Shown: piece by piece, positions 26,390 to 35,966 of the stretch | How the letters are laid out: every line of letters begins with the position of its first letter | How positions within the stretch are numbered: the first letter of the stretch is position 1 | From: Streptomyces sp. R28 | Lineage (GTDB): Bacteria; Actinomycetota; Actinomycetes; Streptomycetales; Streptomycetaceae | Reading direction: 5' to 3' | DNA length: 64,000 nucleotides | Assembly (NCBI RefSeq): GCF_041052385.1 | Contig: NZ_CP163439.1 | Coordinates: forward strand, 2,345,001-2,409,000 | Translations under genes and position numbers: made by a program | Notes under the pieces: model-generated | Database searches by the model: none | What the model saw: only the letters and a program-made list of their open reading frames with translations | What the model was told of the DNA's origin: nothing

Positions 26390-27987
26390 GCGGAGACGCG
26401 GGTCTCCGCGACTTCCCTCGGCTTGGGCAGCTCCACGGCAGGCGCCTCGCACTGCATGACCCGCGGCAACCGCAACGCCATCACCGCGCCCAGCACCAAC
26501 AGAGCCGCACTCACCAGCAACGTCACATGCAGCCCGTGCACGAAGCAGTCCCGAGCCGCCCGCTGCAGGGCGACCCCCGCGGGCCCGCCCAGCTGCGCGG
26601 CAACGTCGTAGGCCTCGCCCAACGAGTGCGAAGCGGCCGCGGAGGCCGAGGCCGGAACACCCGGGACGTTCGCCAGCCCGGGCGCATACGCCGCGTTCAT
26701 CACGCTGCCCAGCAGCGCGATGCCGATCCCCGCGCCCAGCTGGTACGACGTCTCTCCGATCGCCGCCGCCCCACCGGCCTGCTCGGGCGGAGACTCGCTC
26801 AGCATCGACTCGTACGCCCCGAAGAGCGTCGTCTCCAGCCCGAAGCCCAGCAGCACGAACCCGAAGAGCAGCAACGCGGGGTTGTCCTCGCCGCCCATGG
26901 CCGTCAGCAGCAGCACCGCGACGGCCGTCAGACAGAAGCCGAAGCACACCATCAGCCGTGGCCCGAACCGCCGCAGCATCCGTGCGCCCGCGAGACCGGA
27001 CGCCATCGCGGCGAACGTCAGCGGCAGCAGCCGCAGCCCCGTCTCCAGCGGTGACAGCCCCAGCACCAGCTGCAGATACTGCGCCGCGATCAGCTCGAGC
27101 CCCACGAGCGCGAGCATCGCCAGCACGATGCACCCGACGGACGTACTGAAGGCCGGCCGGGCGAACATCCGCAGGTCCACCAGCGGATGCTCCCGGCGTC
27201 GCTGCCGTCGTACGAAAAGGACCAGCAGCACCGCACCGATCACCAGCGGTGCCACGGTGAACACGCTGGCCACCGCCTCCCCGCCGCCGAGCCGCTTCAC
27301 GCCCAGGACGACGCCGAACAGCCCGCCCGCCGCCATCAGCGCGCCGACCACGTCCCAGGGGCCCTTGCCGTCGCCCTTCGACTCGGGCAGCAGCAGCCGT
27401 CCCACCGGGAGGCTGACCAGCATCAGCGGGATGTTGACGAGGAAGACCGAGCCCCACCAGAAGTGCTCGAGGAGGAAGCCGCCGAGCAGGGGGCCGACCG
27501 CCGCGCCCACGGCGGCCACGGCGCTCCAGATGCCGATCGCGAGGGCCCGCTCGCGCCGGTCGGGGAAGACCTGGCGCAGGATCGACAGGGTGGCGGGCAT
27601 GATCATCGCGCCACCGACGCCGAGCAGGGCGCGGGCCAGGATCAGCACCTGTGGGTCGTGCGCGAGGGACGCGAGGCCGGAGGCCAGGCCGAAGAGGCCG
27701 TACCCGAGAAGCAGGACCCGTCTGCGGCCCACGCGGTCACCGAGTGTGCCGAAGAGGATCAGCAGCGAGGCGCAGACCAGCGGATAGATGTCGACGATCC
27801 AGAGCAGTTCTATCCCGCCGGGCCTGAGGTCCTCGGTGACGGCGGGCACCGCCACATGCAGCACGGTCGCGTCGACCGCGACGAGCAGCAGGCTGGTACA
27901 GAGGACGACGAGGACGACCCAGCGGTTGGCACCGGCCCCGGCCGCCCGACGGCGCAGCGCAGCGGCGGCCGTGGTCGTCCCGGACAT
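26386..27987 (-). CDS. MFS drug exporter, DHA2 (14-TM) family
   Basis: 533 residues from ATG 27987 (GGGAGG SD). It begins with a short basic segment and then about 14 hydrophobic helices. Family motifs are 'LLWIVDIYPLVCASLLILFGTLGDRVGRRRVLL' (in parts; motif A G-x-L-x-D-R-x-G-R-R), 'RALLGVGGAMIMPATLSIL' (motif B Arg) and 'GPLLGGFL' (motif C). It is a proton-coupled antiporter, related by eye to the QacA/SmvA group. Helix 1 carries an Asp ('AVDATVLHVAVP') typical of that subgroup. No regulator is adjacent. Confidence 0.92.
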   Translation of the reverse strand: MSGTTTAAAALRRRAAGAGANRWVVLVVLCTSLLLVAVDATVLHVAVPAVTEDLRPGGIELLWIVDIYPLVCASLLILFGTLGDRVGRRRVLLLGYGLFGLASGLASLAHDPQVLILARALLGVGGAMIMPATLSILRQVFPDRRERALAIGIWSAVAAVGAAVGPLLGGFLLEHFWWGSVFLVNIPLMLVSLPVGRLLLPESKGDGKGPWDVVGALMAAGGLFGVVLGVKRLGGGEAVASVFTVAPLVIGAVLLVLFVRRQRRREHPLVDLRMFARPAFSTSVGCIVLAMLALVGLELIAAQYLQLVLGLSPLETGLRLLPLTFAAMASGLAGARMLRRFGPRLMVCFGFCLTAVAVLLLTAMGGEDNPALLLFGFVLLGFGLETTLFGAYESMLSESPPEQAGGAAAIGETSYQLGAGIGIALLGSVMNAAYAPGLANVPGVPASASAAASHSLGEAYDVAAQLGGPAGVALQRAARDCFVHGLHVTLLVSAALLVLGAVMALRLPRVMQCEAPAVELPKPREVAETRVSA

Positions 27988-28454
27988 GTACGTACCTCCC
28001 AGATGTTCCCTCGCCCCGGCGGGCTCACGGGGTGGGGACTCCCCGTGACTCGGCCGGAGAGGAGCGGTGGTCTCCGGCCCGCGCAACGAAGCGAGTGACT
28101 CGTCAGAGTACGCGAGTCCACGTCGGCGCCGAGTGGCGGACCTCTCAGACTCCGCACAGAAGGCGTGTGGCGTACGCCACGTCCAGCCGCGCTCTCGCCC
28201 CGTCCGCCCCCGGTCGGGCCCGGGCCGGGGGCGGTGAGCTCCAGGGGAATTCCATCCCATGATTCGGTTAACGAATTCATAAGCAGCGAAAAACGAACCG
28301 CAATAATGATCAAAGGAATTGAAGGATGCAGCCCCCGATGATTAGGGATTCCTTGGAAATAAACCTCCTCCTGAGAGGAATCCCACATCACATCGTCATC
28401 ACAAAGCCGTGGAATCGCCCTTGAACTGCGCTCACTCGCTGTAACGTCGATTGG
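27988..28454. other. Divergent intergenic region, AT-rich in 28261-28420
   Basis: No gene seen. About 160 bp (28261-28420) are clearly richer in A/T than the flanks, with runs such as GCGAAAAACGAACCGCAATA. This could be a promoter-dense region or a remnant of acquired DNA. The PAP2 gene starts only 10-15 bp after the nearest promoter-like bases, so it may have a very short leader. Confidence 0.4.
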
Positions 28455-29516
28455 GTGTGTACCGAACGAAAGCTGACCCGTCTGGACCGGGTCTTCGCCA
28501 GGCTGGACCGGGAGCCAGAACGTCCGGCCCACATCGATGTGCCGCGGATGACCCCGCACAGGATCGTGCTGTTCACCGCGACCCTGGCCTTCTACGGGGC
28601 CATCGTGTGGGCCGTCGTCATCACCTCGTGGCTGGTCCGGTTCGACTGGCAGGTCATGTTCTTCCGCCCGTACCAGCAGTGGGCGGAGATCCACGCGTTC
28701 GTCGACTACTACGTGGTGCTCGGCCAGCGCGGCCCCACCGCCGTGATGGTCGCGGCCTGGCTGGGCTGGCGTTCCTGGCGGCAGCACACGTTGCGGCCGC
28801 TGCTCGCGCTCGGCGTCTCACTGCTCCTGCTGAACATCACCGTCGGTGCCGCCAAGCTCGGCATGGGCCGCCTCGGACCGCACTACGCGACCACCATCGG
28901 CTCCAACGAGATGGGCCTGGGCGGCGATATATTCCCCAGCGGCCACACCGCCAACGCCGTGGTGACCTGGGGAATCCTGGCCTATCTGGCCTCGACCCCG
29001 AGAGCGCGCCGCTGGCTGTCGGCCCTGTCGGCGGTGACCTCGCTGGGCGTCGGCCTGTCCACCGTCTACCTCGGTACGCACTGGCTGAGCGACGTGCTGC
29101 TCGGCTGGGCCGCCGGTCTGCTGATCATGCTCGCCCTGCCGTGGTTCGAGCCGCTGATCGCCCGCTCCGAGACCTGGATCTTCGACCTACGCGACCGCTG
29201 GCGCGAGCGCCGGGCCGGTGCCGTTCCCGCCCCCGTTCTCGAACCGGCTCGAGCGGGGCGACCCTCATCGACCACCCCGGTCGCGGCCCCGGTGCTGCTC
29301 AAGCCACGTGCCACGCCCGCCGGCGACGAGGTCGCGGCACGCGAGGCGCCGGGCGCGCCCCGCCCGCCCCGGGCGCCCGCCTATCTGGCACCCGGCCCGC
29401 ACACGGCCCGCGGCGAGCGCACTCCGGTCACCCCCGTCGGCAGCCGCCGCCCGCCGCACACGGACCGTATGACCCGCGGCGCGGCCCCGGCGGCCCGCCC
29501 CCTCACGGGCGGCTGA
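28455..29516 (+). CDS. PAP2-family membrane phosphatase
   Basis: 353 residues from GTG 28455. Five to six hydrophobic helices span about 37-235. The three acid-phosphatase motifs are present: 'KLGMGRLGP' (K-x6-RP-like, ending in GP), 'PSGHTAN' with the catalytic His, and 'VYLGTHWLSDVLLG' with the nucleophilic His and Asp. Such enzymes hydrolyse lipid pyrophosphates or phosphatidate. A ~120-residue Pro/Ala/Arg-rich cytoplasmic-type tail follows the last helix and is likely disordered. There is no recognisable SD. Confidence 0.87.
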   Translation: MCTERKLTRLDRVFARLDREPERPAHIDVPRMTPHRIVLFTATLAFYGAIVWAVVITSWLVRFDWQVMFFRPYQQWAEIHAFVDYYVVLGQRGPTAVMVAAWLGWRSWRQHTLRPLLALGVSLLLLNITVGAAKLGMGRLGPHYATTIGSNEMGLGGDIFPSGHTANAVVTWGILAYLASTPRARRWLSALSAVTSLGVGLSTVYLGTHWLSDVLLGWAAGLLIMLALPWFEPLIARSETWIFDLRDRWRERRAGAVPAPVLEPARAGRPSSTTPVAAPVLLKPRATPAGDEVAAREAPGAPRPPRAPAYLAPGPHTARGERTPVTPVGSRRPPHTDRMTRGAAPAARPLTGG

Positions 29517-29562
29517 CCTCCCCCACCGCGGACAGCGGGGTTCGGTACGCACAACCACGCCG

Positions 29563-29610
29563 CAGGGCGACGGCCCCGGCTCCTCGACAGGAGCCGGGGC
29601 CGTCGCCCTG
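29563..29610. terminator. Very strong bidirectional terminator (22-bp stem)
   Basis: Perfect 22-bp arms (29563-29584 and 29589-29610) with a CGAC tetraloop, between the convergent PAP2 and I78 genes. It is the longest perfect hairpin I found in the window. Confidence 0.92.
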
Positions 29611-29623
29611 TGCCAGCCTTTCG

Positions 29624-29839
29624 TCAGCCCTTCCAGGCCCGCGCCACCTGGCCGTCCTTGACCTCGAAGTTCAGGCGACCGCTCCTGTACTCCATGGTGA
29701 TGATCGCCCCCGGCGGCAGCGAACGCACCGTCGACCACCCTCGGTCACGGGCGAGTCGCTCGGCCCGGTCGGCGTCGAGACCGACATATGTGTCCGGGCT
29801 GTCCTGGGGTTCGGCAGGGGGATTCGGAATGGGTGCCAT
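29624..29839 (-). CDS. I78-family peptidase inhibitor-like protein
   Basis: 71 residues, ATG 29839. The I78 pattern is visible: 'DTYVGLDADRAERLARDRGWSTVRSLPPGAIITMEYRSGRLNF' (in parts) and a terminal '(V)ARAWKG'. Family members are small inhibitors of serine proteases. There is no signal peptide, so a secreted-protease target would need another export route. It ends next to the 22-bp-stem terminator. Confidence 0.78.
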   Translation of the reverse strand: MAPIPNPPAEPQDSPDTYVGLDADRAERLARDRGWSTVRSLPPGAIITMEYRSGRLNFEVKDGQVARAWKG

Positions 29840-30326
29840 GCCGCCACGCTAGGGCCTGAGCGAAGGATCGGGCCAGCGCGGACCGGGGGCCTTTGTAGCG
29901 GCCATGCAGGTCACGCGTCCCCCTCCGGTCACGCTTTTGTCACAGAATCACGACGGGCGTTTCGGCCGCACTTCATCACACGGACGAGCGATTCCGTAGG
30001 CCTTCCGCAGGCATTCCATCGTAATTCCCGCGTGTCGCACCGACCGGGCCAATAGCCCGCCGGAAAAGTTCCCGGGGAACTGCCCCCGGACTCCTTACCG
30101 GACTCCCTTTCCCTCCGCTCCCCTCCGCCCGGCATTGGCTGCTGCCGCAGCGAGGCGCGGGCCGCGGGAACCGGTACCACACAGAAAGTACATGGTTCTA
30201 CCACAGAATCTCCGTACGCCCCCTGTCGCGGCGCTGACGACGCGAGCATCATGGCGTGAGCTCGCGTCGGCGCGTGCGACGCGGGCTTTCAGCGGGCCCG
30301 GGGCGCTACGAGCGAAGGGGCGAGCG
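29840..30326. other. Intergenic region upstream of ctaD
   Basis: 487 bp with no convincing gene; possible frames have poor composition and no SD. It must contain the ctaD and I78 promoters. I see no strong operator. Confidence 0.4.
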
Positions 30327-32018
30327 ATGGGGACGCAGACCGTACGGGCGACGGCACGGCCCGAGCGGACCGGACAGCCCGGACGAGTGGTCGTCGACTG
30401 GTTGACCACCACCGACCACAAGAAGATCGGCCATCTCTACCTGATCACGTCGTTCGGGTTCTTCCTGGCCGGCGGTGCCATGGCCCTGATGATGCGGGCC
30501 GAGCTGGCCCGGCCGGGGATGCAGTTGCTGAGCAACGAGCAGTACAACCAGCTGTTCACCCTGCACGGCACGATCATGCTGCTGCTGTTCGCGACCCCCA
30601 CCTTCGCGGGCTTCGCCAACGAGCTGATGCCTCTGCAGATCGGCGCCCCGGACGTGGCCTTCCCACGGCTGAACATGTTCTCGTACTGGCTGTTCCTGTT
30701 CGGCGGCCTGATCGTGATGGGCTCGCTGATCGTGCCGGACGGGCCGGCCGCCTTCGGCTGGTTCGCCTACGCGCCGCTCAACAGCCTGGAGCGCTCCCCC
30801 GGCATCGGCCCCGACCTGTGGATCATGGGCCTCGCACTGGCCGGCTTCGGCACGATCCTCGGCGCGGTCAACTTCATCACCACGATCATCGGGATGCGCG
30901 CCCCCGGCATGACCATGTTCCGGATGCCGATCTTCGTGTGGAACACGCTGTTCACGTCGATCCTGATCCTGATGGCGTTCCCGGTACTGGCGGCGGCGCT
31001 GCTGGTGCTGGAGGCGGACCGCCGGTTCGGCTCGGTGGTGTTCGACGCGGGCAACGGCGGGGCGCTGCTGTGGCAGCACCTGTTCTGGTTCTTCGGCCAT
31101 CCCGAGGTCTACATCATCGCCCTGCCGTTCTTCGGCATCATCAGCGAGATCATCCCGGTCTTCTCGCGCAAGCCGCTGTTCGGCTATCTGACGCTGGTCG
31201 CGGCGACGATGGCGATCACCGGTCTGTCGATCGTGGTGTGGGCGCACCACATGTTCGTCACCGGCGCGGTGCTGCTGCCGTTCTTCTCCTTCATGAGCTT
31301 CCTGATCGCGGTGCCGACGGGCGTGAAGTTCTTCAACTGGACCGGCACCATGATCAAGGGCTCGCTGTCCTTCGAGACCCCGATGCTGTGGGCGCTGGGC
31401 TTCCTGGTGACGTTCCTGTTCGGCGGGCTGACCGGGGTGATCCTGGCGTCGCCGCCGATGGACTTCCACGTCTCCGACTCGTACTTCGTGGTCGCCCACT
31501 TCCACTACGTCGTCTTCGGCACCGTCGTCTTCGCGATCTTCGCCGGATTCCACTTCTGGTGGCCCAAGTTCACCGGGAAGATGCTCGACGAGCGGCTGGG
31601 CAAGATCCACTTCTGGACGCTGTTCGTCGGCTTCCACACCACGTTCCTGGTGCAGCACTGGCTGGGCGCGGAGGGCATGCCCCGCCGGTACGCCGACTAT
31701 CTCGCCGCCGACGGCTTCACGACGCTGAACACGATCTCGACGATCGGCGCGTTCCTGCTCGGCATGTCGACGCTGCCGTTCCTCTACAACGTCTGGAAGA
31801 CCGCGAAGTACGGCAAGAAGGTCGAGGTCGACGACCCCTGGGGCTACGGCCGCTCCCTGGAGTGGGCGACCTCCTGCCCGCCCCCGCGGCACAACTTCAA
31901 CGCGCTGCCGCGGATCCGCTCCGAGTCCCCGGCGTTCGACCTGCATCATCCGGCGCACGCGTTGGAGGCTCCGCAGCCCGAGCCAAAGAGCGAGCAAGCC
32001 GACCGTGGGCCGTCCTGA
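30327..32018 (+). CDS. ctaD: Cytochrome c oxidase subunit I (orphan ctaD copy)
   Basis: 563 residues, ATG 30327 with GAAGGGG. Twelve membrane helices. Heme and copper ligands are visible: 'FTLHGTIM' (heme a His), '[11 protein letters not shown]' (CuB His plus cross-linked Tyr), 'WAHHMFV' (CuB His pair) and '[11 protein letters not shown]' (heme a3/a His). Proton-channel residues are largely retained. No subunit II, III or CtaB gene is adjacent, so this is a stand-alone paralog that must use partners encoded elsewhere. Its last 122 bp overlap the convergent WYL regulator gene. Confidence 0.92.
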   Translation: MGTQTVRATARPERTGQPGRVVVDWLTTTDHKKIGHLYLITSFGFFLAGGAMALMMRAELARPGMQLLSNEQYNQLFTLHGTIMLLLFATPTFAGFANELMPLQIGAPDVAFPRLNMFSYWLFLFGGLIVMGSLIVPDGPAAFGWFAYAPLNSLERSPGIGPDLWIMGLALAGFGTILGAVNFITTIIGMRAPGMTMFRMPIFVWNTLFTSILILMAFPVLAAALLVLEADRRFGSVVFDAGNGGALLWQHLFWFFGHPEVYIIALPFFGIISEIIPVFSRKPLFGYLTLVAATMAITGLSIVVWAHHMFVTGAVLLPFFSFMSFLIAVPTGVKFFNWTGTMIKGSLSFETPMLWALGFLVTFLFGGLTGVILASPPMDFHVSDSYFVVAHFHYVVFGTVVFAIFAGFHFWWPKFTGKMLDERLGKIHFWTLFVGFHTTFLVQHWLGAEGMPRRYADYLAADGFTTLNTISTIGAFLLGMSTLPFLYNVWKTAKYGKKVEVDDPWGYGRSLEWATSCPPPRHNFNALPRIRSESPAFDLHHPAHALEAPQPEPKSEQADRGPS

Positions 32019-32937
32019 TCGCCTCGACGAGCTCGTCCGGCTCCACGACCTCGAACTCGAAGCCCATCAGCATCACATGGATCACCATCACGTCGAGGCT
32101 GCCGGCGCCGGTGCGCAGGAGGCAGCTGTCGGGACCGTCCGCCTCCAGCTGCCCGGCGGACGGCGAGATGCTCTCGGCTGCCTCCTCCAGGGGCACCAGC
32201 AGCCGGACGACGGCGTGCGAGGCGTACGCGCGCGTGGAGATGCCCTGGGAGACGTACGCAGCGAGGTCCTCGGCGGGCGGGGTGCGCGGGGTGAAGCGCG
32301 GGCCGTGCGGCGGTCTGGGCGTGATGCGGTCGACGCGGAACGTACGCCAGTCCTCGCGGTCGAGGTCCCAGGCGACCAGGTACCAGCGGCGCTCGCTGCA
32401 CACCAGGCGGTGCGGCTCGACGTTGCGGCGGGTGGGGGCGCCCTCGTGGTCGCGGTACTCGAAGCGCAGGCGCTCGGCGTCCCGGCAGAGGTTGGCGAGC
32501 TCGGTGAGCAAGGCCGGGTCGACGGCGGAGGGCTGGGGGCCGCGCAGCATCGGCACGGTGAAGGCGTTCAGGGCGCCCACCCGGCGGCGCAGCCGGTTCG
32601 GCAGGACCTGCTCCAGCTTGGCGAGAGCCCGTACGGAGGTCTCACCGATGCCCTCGATGCCCTGACCGGCGGCCGTGCGCAGCCCGACCGTGACGGCGAC
32701 CGCCTCGTCGTCGTCCAGCAGCAGTGGGGGGAGCTCCGCGCCCGCGCCGAGTTGGTAGCCGCCGCCGGTACCGGGGCTGGCGTTGACGGGGTAGCCCAGC
32801 TCGCGCAGGCGGTCGACGTCCCGGCGGACCGTGCGCGAGGTGACGCCGAGTCGGTCGGCCAGGTCGGCGCCGGACCATTCGCGGTGGGCCTGGAGCAGGG
32901 AGAGGAGGCGCAGGAGTCGTGCGGATGTGTCCAGCAT
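31897..32937 (-). CDS. WYL-domain transcriptional regulator (YafY-like)
   Basis: 346 residues from ATG 32937. The N-terminal winged helix ('[45 protein letters not shown]', in parts) is followed by a WYL domain ('[26 protein letters not shown]', in parts) and a WCX-like C-terminal domain. The WYL module binds ligands or nucleic acid. The Arg/Ala-rich last ~35 residues are encoded antisense to the ctaD tail and may be a recent extension. Confidence 0.9.
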   Translation of the reverse strand: MLDTSARLLRLLSLLQAHREWSGADLADRLGVTSRTVRRDVDRLRELGYPVNASPGTGGGYQLGAGAELPPLLLDDDEAVAVTVGLRTAAGQGIEGIGETSVRALAKLEQVLPNRLRRRVGALNAFTVPMLRGPQPSAVDPALLTELANLCRDAERLRFEYRDHEGAPTRRNVEPHRLVCSERRWYLVAWDLDREDWRTFRVDRITPRPPHGPRFTPRTPPAEDLAAYVSQGISTRAYASHAVVRLLVPLEEAAESISPSAGQLEADGPDSCLLRTGAGSLDVMVIHVMLMGFEFEVVEPDELVEAIRTAHGRLARSLARAAEPPTRAPDDAGRTPGTRSGSAAAR

Positions 32938-32944
32938 GGGGCGC

Positions 32945-33388
32945 CTAAAAGCTCGGGGGTACGGGTTCGCGGGCGAGTGCGGGCCCATTTTGTCTGGTCG
33001 CGCGGTTCCCCGCGCCCCGTAAGGACGTTGCTCCTAACCGGCATTCGACGCTGAGCTTGCCATTGCGGGTCTCGTACGGGACTCGATCTGCGAGGGGATG
33101 TACGTCCATGTCGCCCGGCGCCAAGCGGTCCGGTTCCTCGTCCGTCACGCGCGCGTACGCGTCCCAGTGGCCCTCGGGCAGGGCGACGCTGCTGGGGAGC
33201 GCGGCGCGCAGGCGGCCGCGCGCGGCCGGGGTCAGGGGCAGGCTGACCTCCTCGGGGCCCTCGCGATGGCGCAGGACGAGGTGGGCCACCTCGTGGGCCC
33301 CGGCCGCGCTGACGTCGAAGGTCAGCCCGCCGGCCGAATCCGCGATGCAGTCGGCGCGCAGGGGTGCTGCCTGCGACACGGGCGTCAT
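32945..33388 (-). CDS. Conserved hypothetical protein, C-terminus within a dispersed repeat
   Basis: 147 residues, ATG 33388. The first ~115 residues have the composition of a beta-sandwich ('GGLTFDVSAAGAHEVAHLVLRHREGPEEVSLPLTP', in parts) and resemble small streptomycete proteins found with glycosyltransferase or transferase genes; function unknown. The last ~30 residues are encoded by a streptomycete dispersed repeat (32991-33025) and are likely not conserved. The stop is 7 bp upstream of the WYL start, so the two may be cotranscribed. Confidence 0.5.
   Translation of the reverse strand: MTPVSQAAPLRADCIADSAGGLTFDVSAAGAHEVAHLVLRHREGPEEVSLPLTPAARGRLRAALPSSVALPEGHWDAYARVTDEEPDRLAPGDMDVHPLADRVPYETRNGKLSVECRLGATSLRGAGNRATRQNGPALAREPVPPSF
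32991..33025. repeat. Dispersed streptomycete repeat (copy 2)
   Basis: TGTCTGGTCGCGCGGTTCCC followed by CGCGCCCCGTAAGGA. It matches the copies at 22783-22823 (inverted) and 41991-42026. Confidence 0.7.
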
Positions 33389-33409
33389 ACGCTGCGGTTC
33401 CTCCCTCGG

Positions 33410-33455
33410 CTCTGTGTGCTGTGTGTGCTCTGTGTGCTCTGTGCCTGTGCTCTGT
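33410..33455. repeat. TGTGCTC-type microsatellite
   Basis: A T/G/C-only stretch built from variants of CTCTGTGTGCT repeated about four times with slippage-like differences. It lies between the hypothetical gene and the binding-protein gene. Confidence 0.8.
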
Positions 33456-33490
33456 CGGTTGGACCGGCGACGCGGCCATTTGGTTGCCCG

Positions 33491-34786
33491 TCACGGCTGG
33501 TACGACAGCTGTGGGACCTCGAAGCACGTGGTGTTCATGTCTCCTTGCGAGACCCAGCCCCTGCCGTCCTCCCAGCGGGCCACCGACAGACAGGTCCGGC
33601 GGCTCTTCGGCGGCTCGGCCGACCGCTCGAACCTGACCGGGATCAGCAGGCCGTCGGCGGTGTATCCCTGGCTGCGGTTCATGAAGTCGTCGACGCACGC
33701 GCGCGTGATGCCCTCGGCGGCACACGACTTCGCCGCGTCCGTGAACCACATCGCCGCCGCCCAGCCCTCCAGCTGCCACTGGGAGTGCGCCTTCAGCCCT
33801 TTGGTCGCGTCCCGGAACTCCCGTACGGCCTCCTGGTCCGTGTCCTCGTGGTTGCGGGACGACCCGGTCGCCCACAGGGCGTTGCGGCAGCGCGGGGAGT
33901 CCTTGTAGTCCTCGGCGACGGTGGACGTCCAGTTCTGTACGTTCGTGACCTTGGCGGTGACCTCGGCACCGACGTCGTCCATCGCCTCGCACAGCCGGGC
34001 GTTGCCGTGGGTGTCGATGGCGTCGAAGACGAGGTCGGCGCCCTGTTCCTTCAGATCGGCCGCCACCGCGCGGAAGTTGGGCAGCGCGAAGTCGACCTGC
34101 TCGGTGACCACCTTGTAGCCCTCGGCCTTCAGCCCCCGCTCGACGAGCCGGGCGTAGGCGGCGGACGCGGGCTGGTTGTAGGAGACGACGGCGGCCGTAC
34201 GGGCGCCGTGCTCGCGCTTGAAGTACCGGTAGACCTCCGTGCCGCCGTACTGCTTGCCGTCCCAGCCGGTCGTGCCGTCGCGGGGCGCGAGGCTGCCGTA
34301 GATGCCGTACAGGTGCGGGTAGGTGTCGTAAGCGGACCCGATGGGCTGGCCGCCGATGTCGGGCACGCGTGCGTGTGAGACGCGGGAGGCGCCCGCGTAG
34401 TCCAGGGCGGTGGTGGCGACCAGGGCGACGACGTCGTCCTCGTCGATCAGCTCATGCACGCACTCGTTGTTGCCGACGCCGCTGCCGCCGTCGTCGCACT
34501 CACGCACCTCGACCCGGCGGCCGTCGATGCCCCCGCGCGCGTTGAGGCGCTCGAACCAGGCCTTGGCCCCGTCGCGCGGGCCGGTGAAGGCGCTGCCGCC
34601 GACGGGGCTGGTGGCGCTGGTGATGATGCCGACGCGGACGGGGGTGCGGTCCGCCGCGGGCGCCGAGGGCGTGCTGCGGTCGCGGTGCTCGAAGTCGCTC
34701 TCCGCCAGCCGGCTGCCGCACGCCGTACTCAGAGCCAGCACCACCACGGCGATCGCCGCCTCAGCACCCCGGGATCGGCGACCCAT
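33491..34786 (-). CDS. Lipoprotein substrate-binding protein, branched-chain amino-acid type
   Basis: 431 residues from ATG 34786. The signal ends in lipobox 'LSTAC' (Cys near 23). A periplasmic-binding-protein type I fold (Leu/Ile/Val-binding, Peripla_BP_6) follows, with 'VRVGIITSATSPVGGSAFTGPRDGAKAWFERLNARGGIDGRRVEV' (in parts) as the usual opening. Several Cys pairs suit an extracellular protein. It lies opposite a LivH-M-G fusion and LivF, so it is probably their receptor. Its start overlaps the end of the upstream lipoprotein gene by 26 bp. The ligand is unknown. Confidence 0.85.
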   Translation of the reverse strand: MGRRSRGAEAAIAVVVLALSTACGSRLAESDFEHRDRSTPSAPAADRTPVRVGIITSATSPVGGSAFTGPRDGAKAWFERLNARGGIDGRRVEVRECDDGGSGVGNNECVHELIDEDDVVALVATTALDYAGASRVSHARVPDIGGQPIGSAYDTYPHLYGIYGSLAPRDGTTGWDGKQYGGTEVYRYFKREHGARTAAVVSYNQPASAAYARLVERGLKAEGYKVVTEQVDFALPNFRAVAADLKEQGADLVFDAIDTHGNARLCEAMDDVGAEVTAKVTNVQNWTSTVAEDYKDSPRCRNALWATGSSRNHEDTDQEAVREFRDATKGLKAHSQWQLEGWAAAMWFTDAAKSCAAEGITRACVDDFMNRSQGYTADGLLIPVRFERSAEPPKSRRTCLSVARWEDGRGWVSQGDMNTTCFEVPQLSYQP

Positions 34787-35333
34787 TGCCGCTCAACTGG
34801 ACCAGCGCGCAGAGCGTCTTGGCGGACACCTTCCAGGTGCCGTCCTGTTCGACCGCGGTCCCTGAGGCGTTCGGCAGGGCGGTCGCGCCCCTCAGAGTCA
34901 GGTCGTACGTCACGTTCGCCTCGGTCGGCGAGGTGAACTCGACCTTGGAGACCGTCGCCCGGACCTGCCCGCCGCGCTCGTCACCGCTGAACGCCCGAAG
35001 GACCGGCGCCATCTGCTCACCGTTCTCCAGGACGGTCTGCTTGTCCTCCAGCGCCGTCTGCGGGTCGAAGAACTTCTGCCAGTTCTGCTTGATCTCCGTC
35101 TCGGCGGCCCCCGCGTCGGCGGGCGCCGTCGCGGCCGGCGACTGCTCGGTCTGCTCGACCGTCGGCGTCGGCGGCGTCTCGTTGCCGCCGCCTCCCTCGT
35201 CGTCGCTGCAGGCCGCGAGGGCCGGGGCGAGGAAGAGGAGCAGGGCGGCCGCCAGCGCGGTCCCCCGTCCCGCCGCCCGTGGACCGCACCCCCTGTGTGC
35301 GTTGCTCCGCCTGAGGTCGCTCCCGAGAACCAT
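34761..35333 (-). CDS. Secreted lipoprotein of unknown function
   Basis: 190 residues from ATG 35333. An Arg-rich signal with lipobox 'ALAAC' (Cys near 42) is followed by an acidic, Pro/Thr-rich linker. A ~110-residue domain ('NWQKFFDPQTALEDKQTVLENGEQMAPVLRAF', in parts, to 'DGTWKVSAKTLCALVQLSG') resembles low-molecular-weight antigen MTB12-like or NTF2-like lipoproteins. Its stop overlaps the binding-protein start by 26 bp, so the two are coupled and it may be an accessory of the transporter. Confidence 0.75.
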   Translation of the reverse strand: MVLGSDLRRSNAHRGCGPRAAGRGTALAAALLLFLAPALAACSDDEGGGGNETPPTPTVEQTEQSPAATAPADAGAAETEIKQNWQKFFDPQTALEDKQTVLENGEQMAPVLRAFSGDERGGQVRATVSKVEFTSPTEANVTYDLTLRGATALPNASGTAVEQDGTWKVSAKTLCALVQLSGNGSPIPGC

Positions 35334-35489
35334 CTGGCTCACCACCGGGTGTCGATCCGGGCCGTGTGCGCCCGGTGCTTTCAGGGTCAGCTTGCAGGAG
35401 GCATAGTGCAAGCCATTGGCTGACATGGACAGGCACATGCGCAGAAACCCGCTGTGCGTGCACTGAAACCCGACGTGTGGGAGCCGGCG

Positions 35490-35966
35490 ATGCGGACAGC
35501 CCGACTGCGGACCGTGCACCCCGTCCTGTGGGCCGGCTGGGCCGCGCTCGCGGCGGGCGCGGTGCTGTGTGTCATCGGTTGGTACGGCATCTCCGGTGAG
35601 CGGTTCGCCGAGCGGCAGCTGCCGTATCTCGCGTCCTGCACGGTCCCCGGCGCCGCGCTGATCATCGCCGGGGCGGTGCTGCTGACCCACGGCCGGGGCG
35701 CGCTCGCCGCCGCGCGCGTGGAGGAGCTGTACGGCCTCCTGGTGGCCGCCGAGCACGCGGGGTCCGAGGACTCCGGGCCGGCGGCCGCGGCGCCGCTGGC
35801 GGTCAGCGGGGACCTGCTGATGGTGCCCGGCGGCACCCTGTGGCACCGCGCGGACTGCCCGCTGGTCGCCGGGAAGGCGGAGGCGGTCGCTGTCGATGCG
35901 AAGCTGGTGAGGAGCGGCGAACTGGGCCCGTGCCCGATCTGTGAGCCCGCCGAAGCGGATGACTGA
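35490..35966 (+). CDS. Small two-helix membrane protein, transporter operon leader gene
   Basis: 158 residues from ATG 35490 (GGGAG SD). Two hydrophobic helices (about 12-30 and 50-72) are followed by a cytoplasmic-type domain ending in 'CPICEPAEADD'. 'LWHRADCPLV' and 'GPCPIC' give three to four Cys/His that could bind a metal. Its TGA overlaps the ATG of the LivH-M-G gene (TGATG), so it is translationally coupled to the transporter. No family recognised. Confidence 0.65.
   Translation: MRTARLRTVHPVLWAGWAALAAGAVLCVIGWYGISGERFAERQLPYLASCTVPGAALIIAGAVLLTHGRGALAAARVEELYGLLVAAEHAGSEDSGPAAAAPLAVSGDLLMVPGGTLWHRADCPLVAGKAEAVAVDAKLVRSGELGPCPICEPAEADD

Noticed and set aside
28261..28420. AT-rich stretch as a mobile element or origin
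   Set aside because: No inverted ends, DnaA boxes or transposase; only its composition is unusual.
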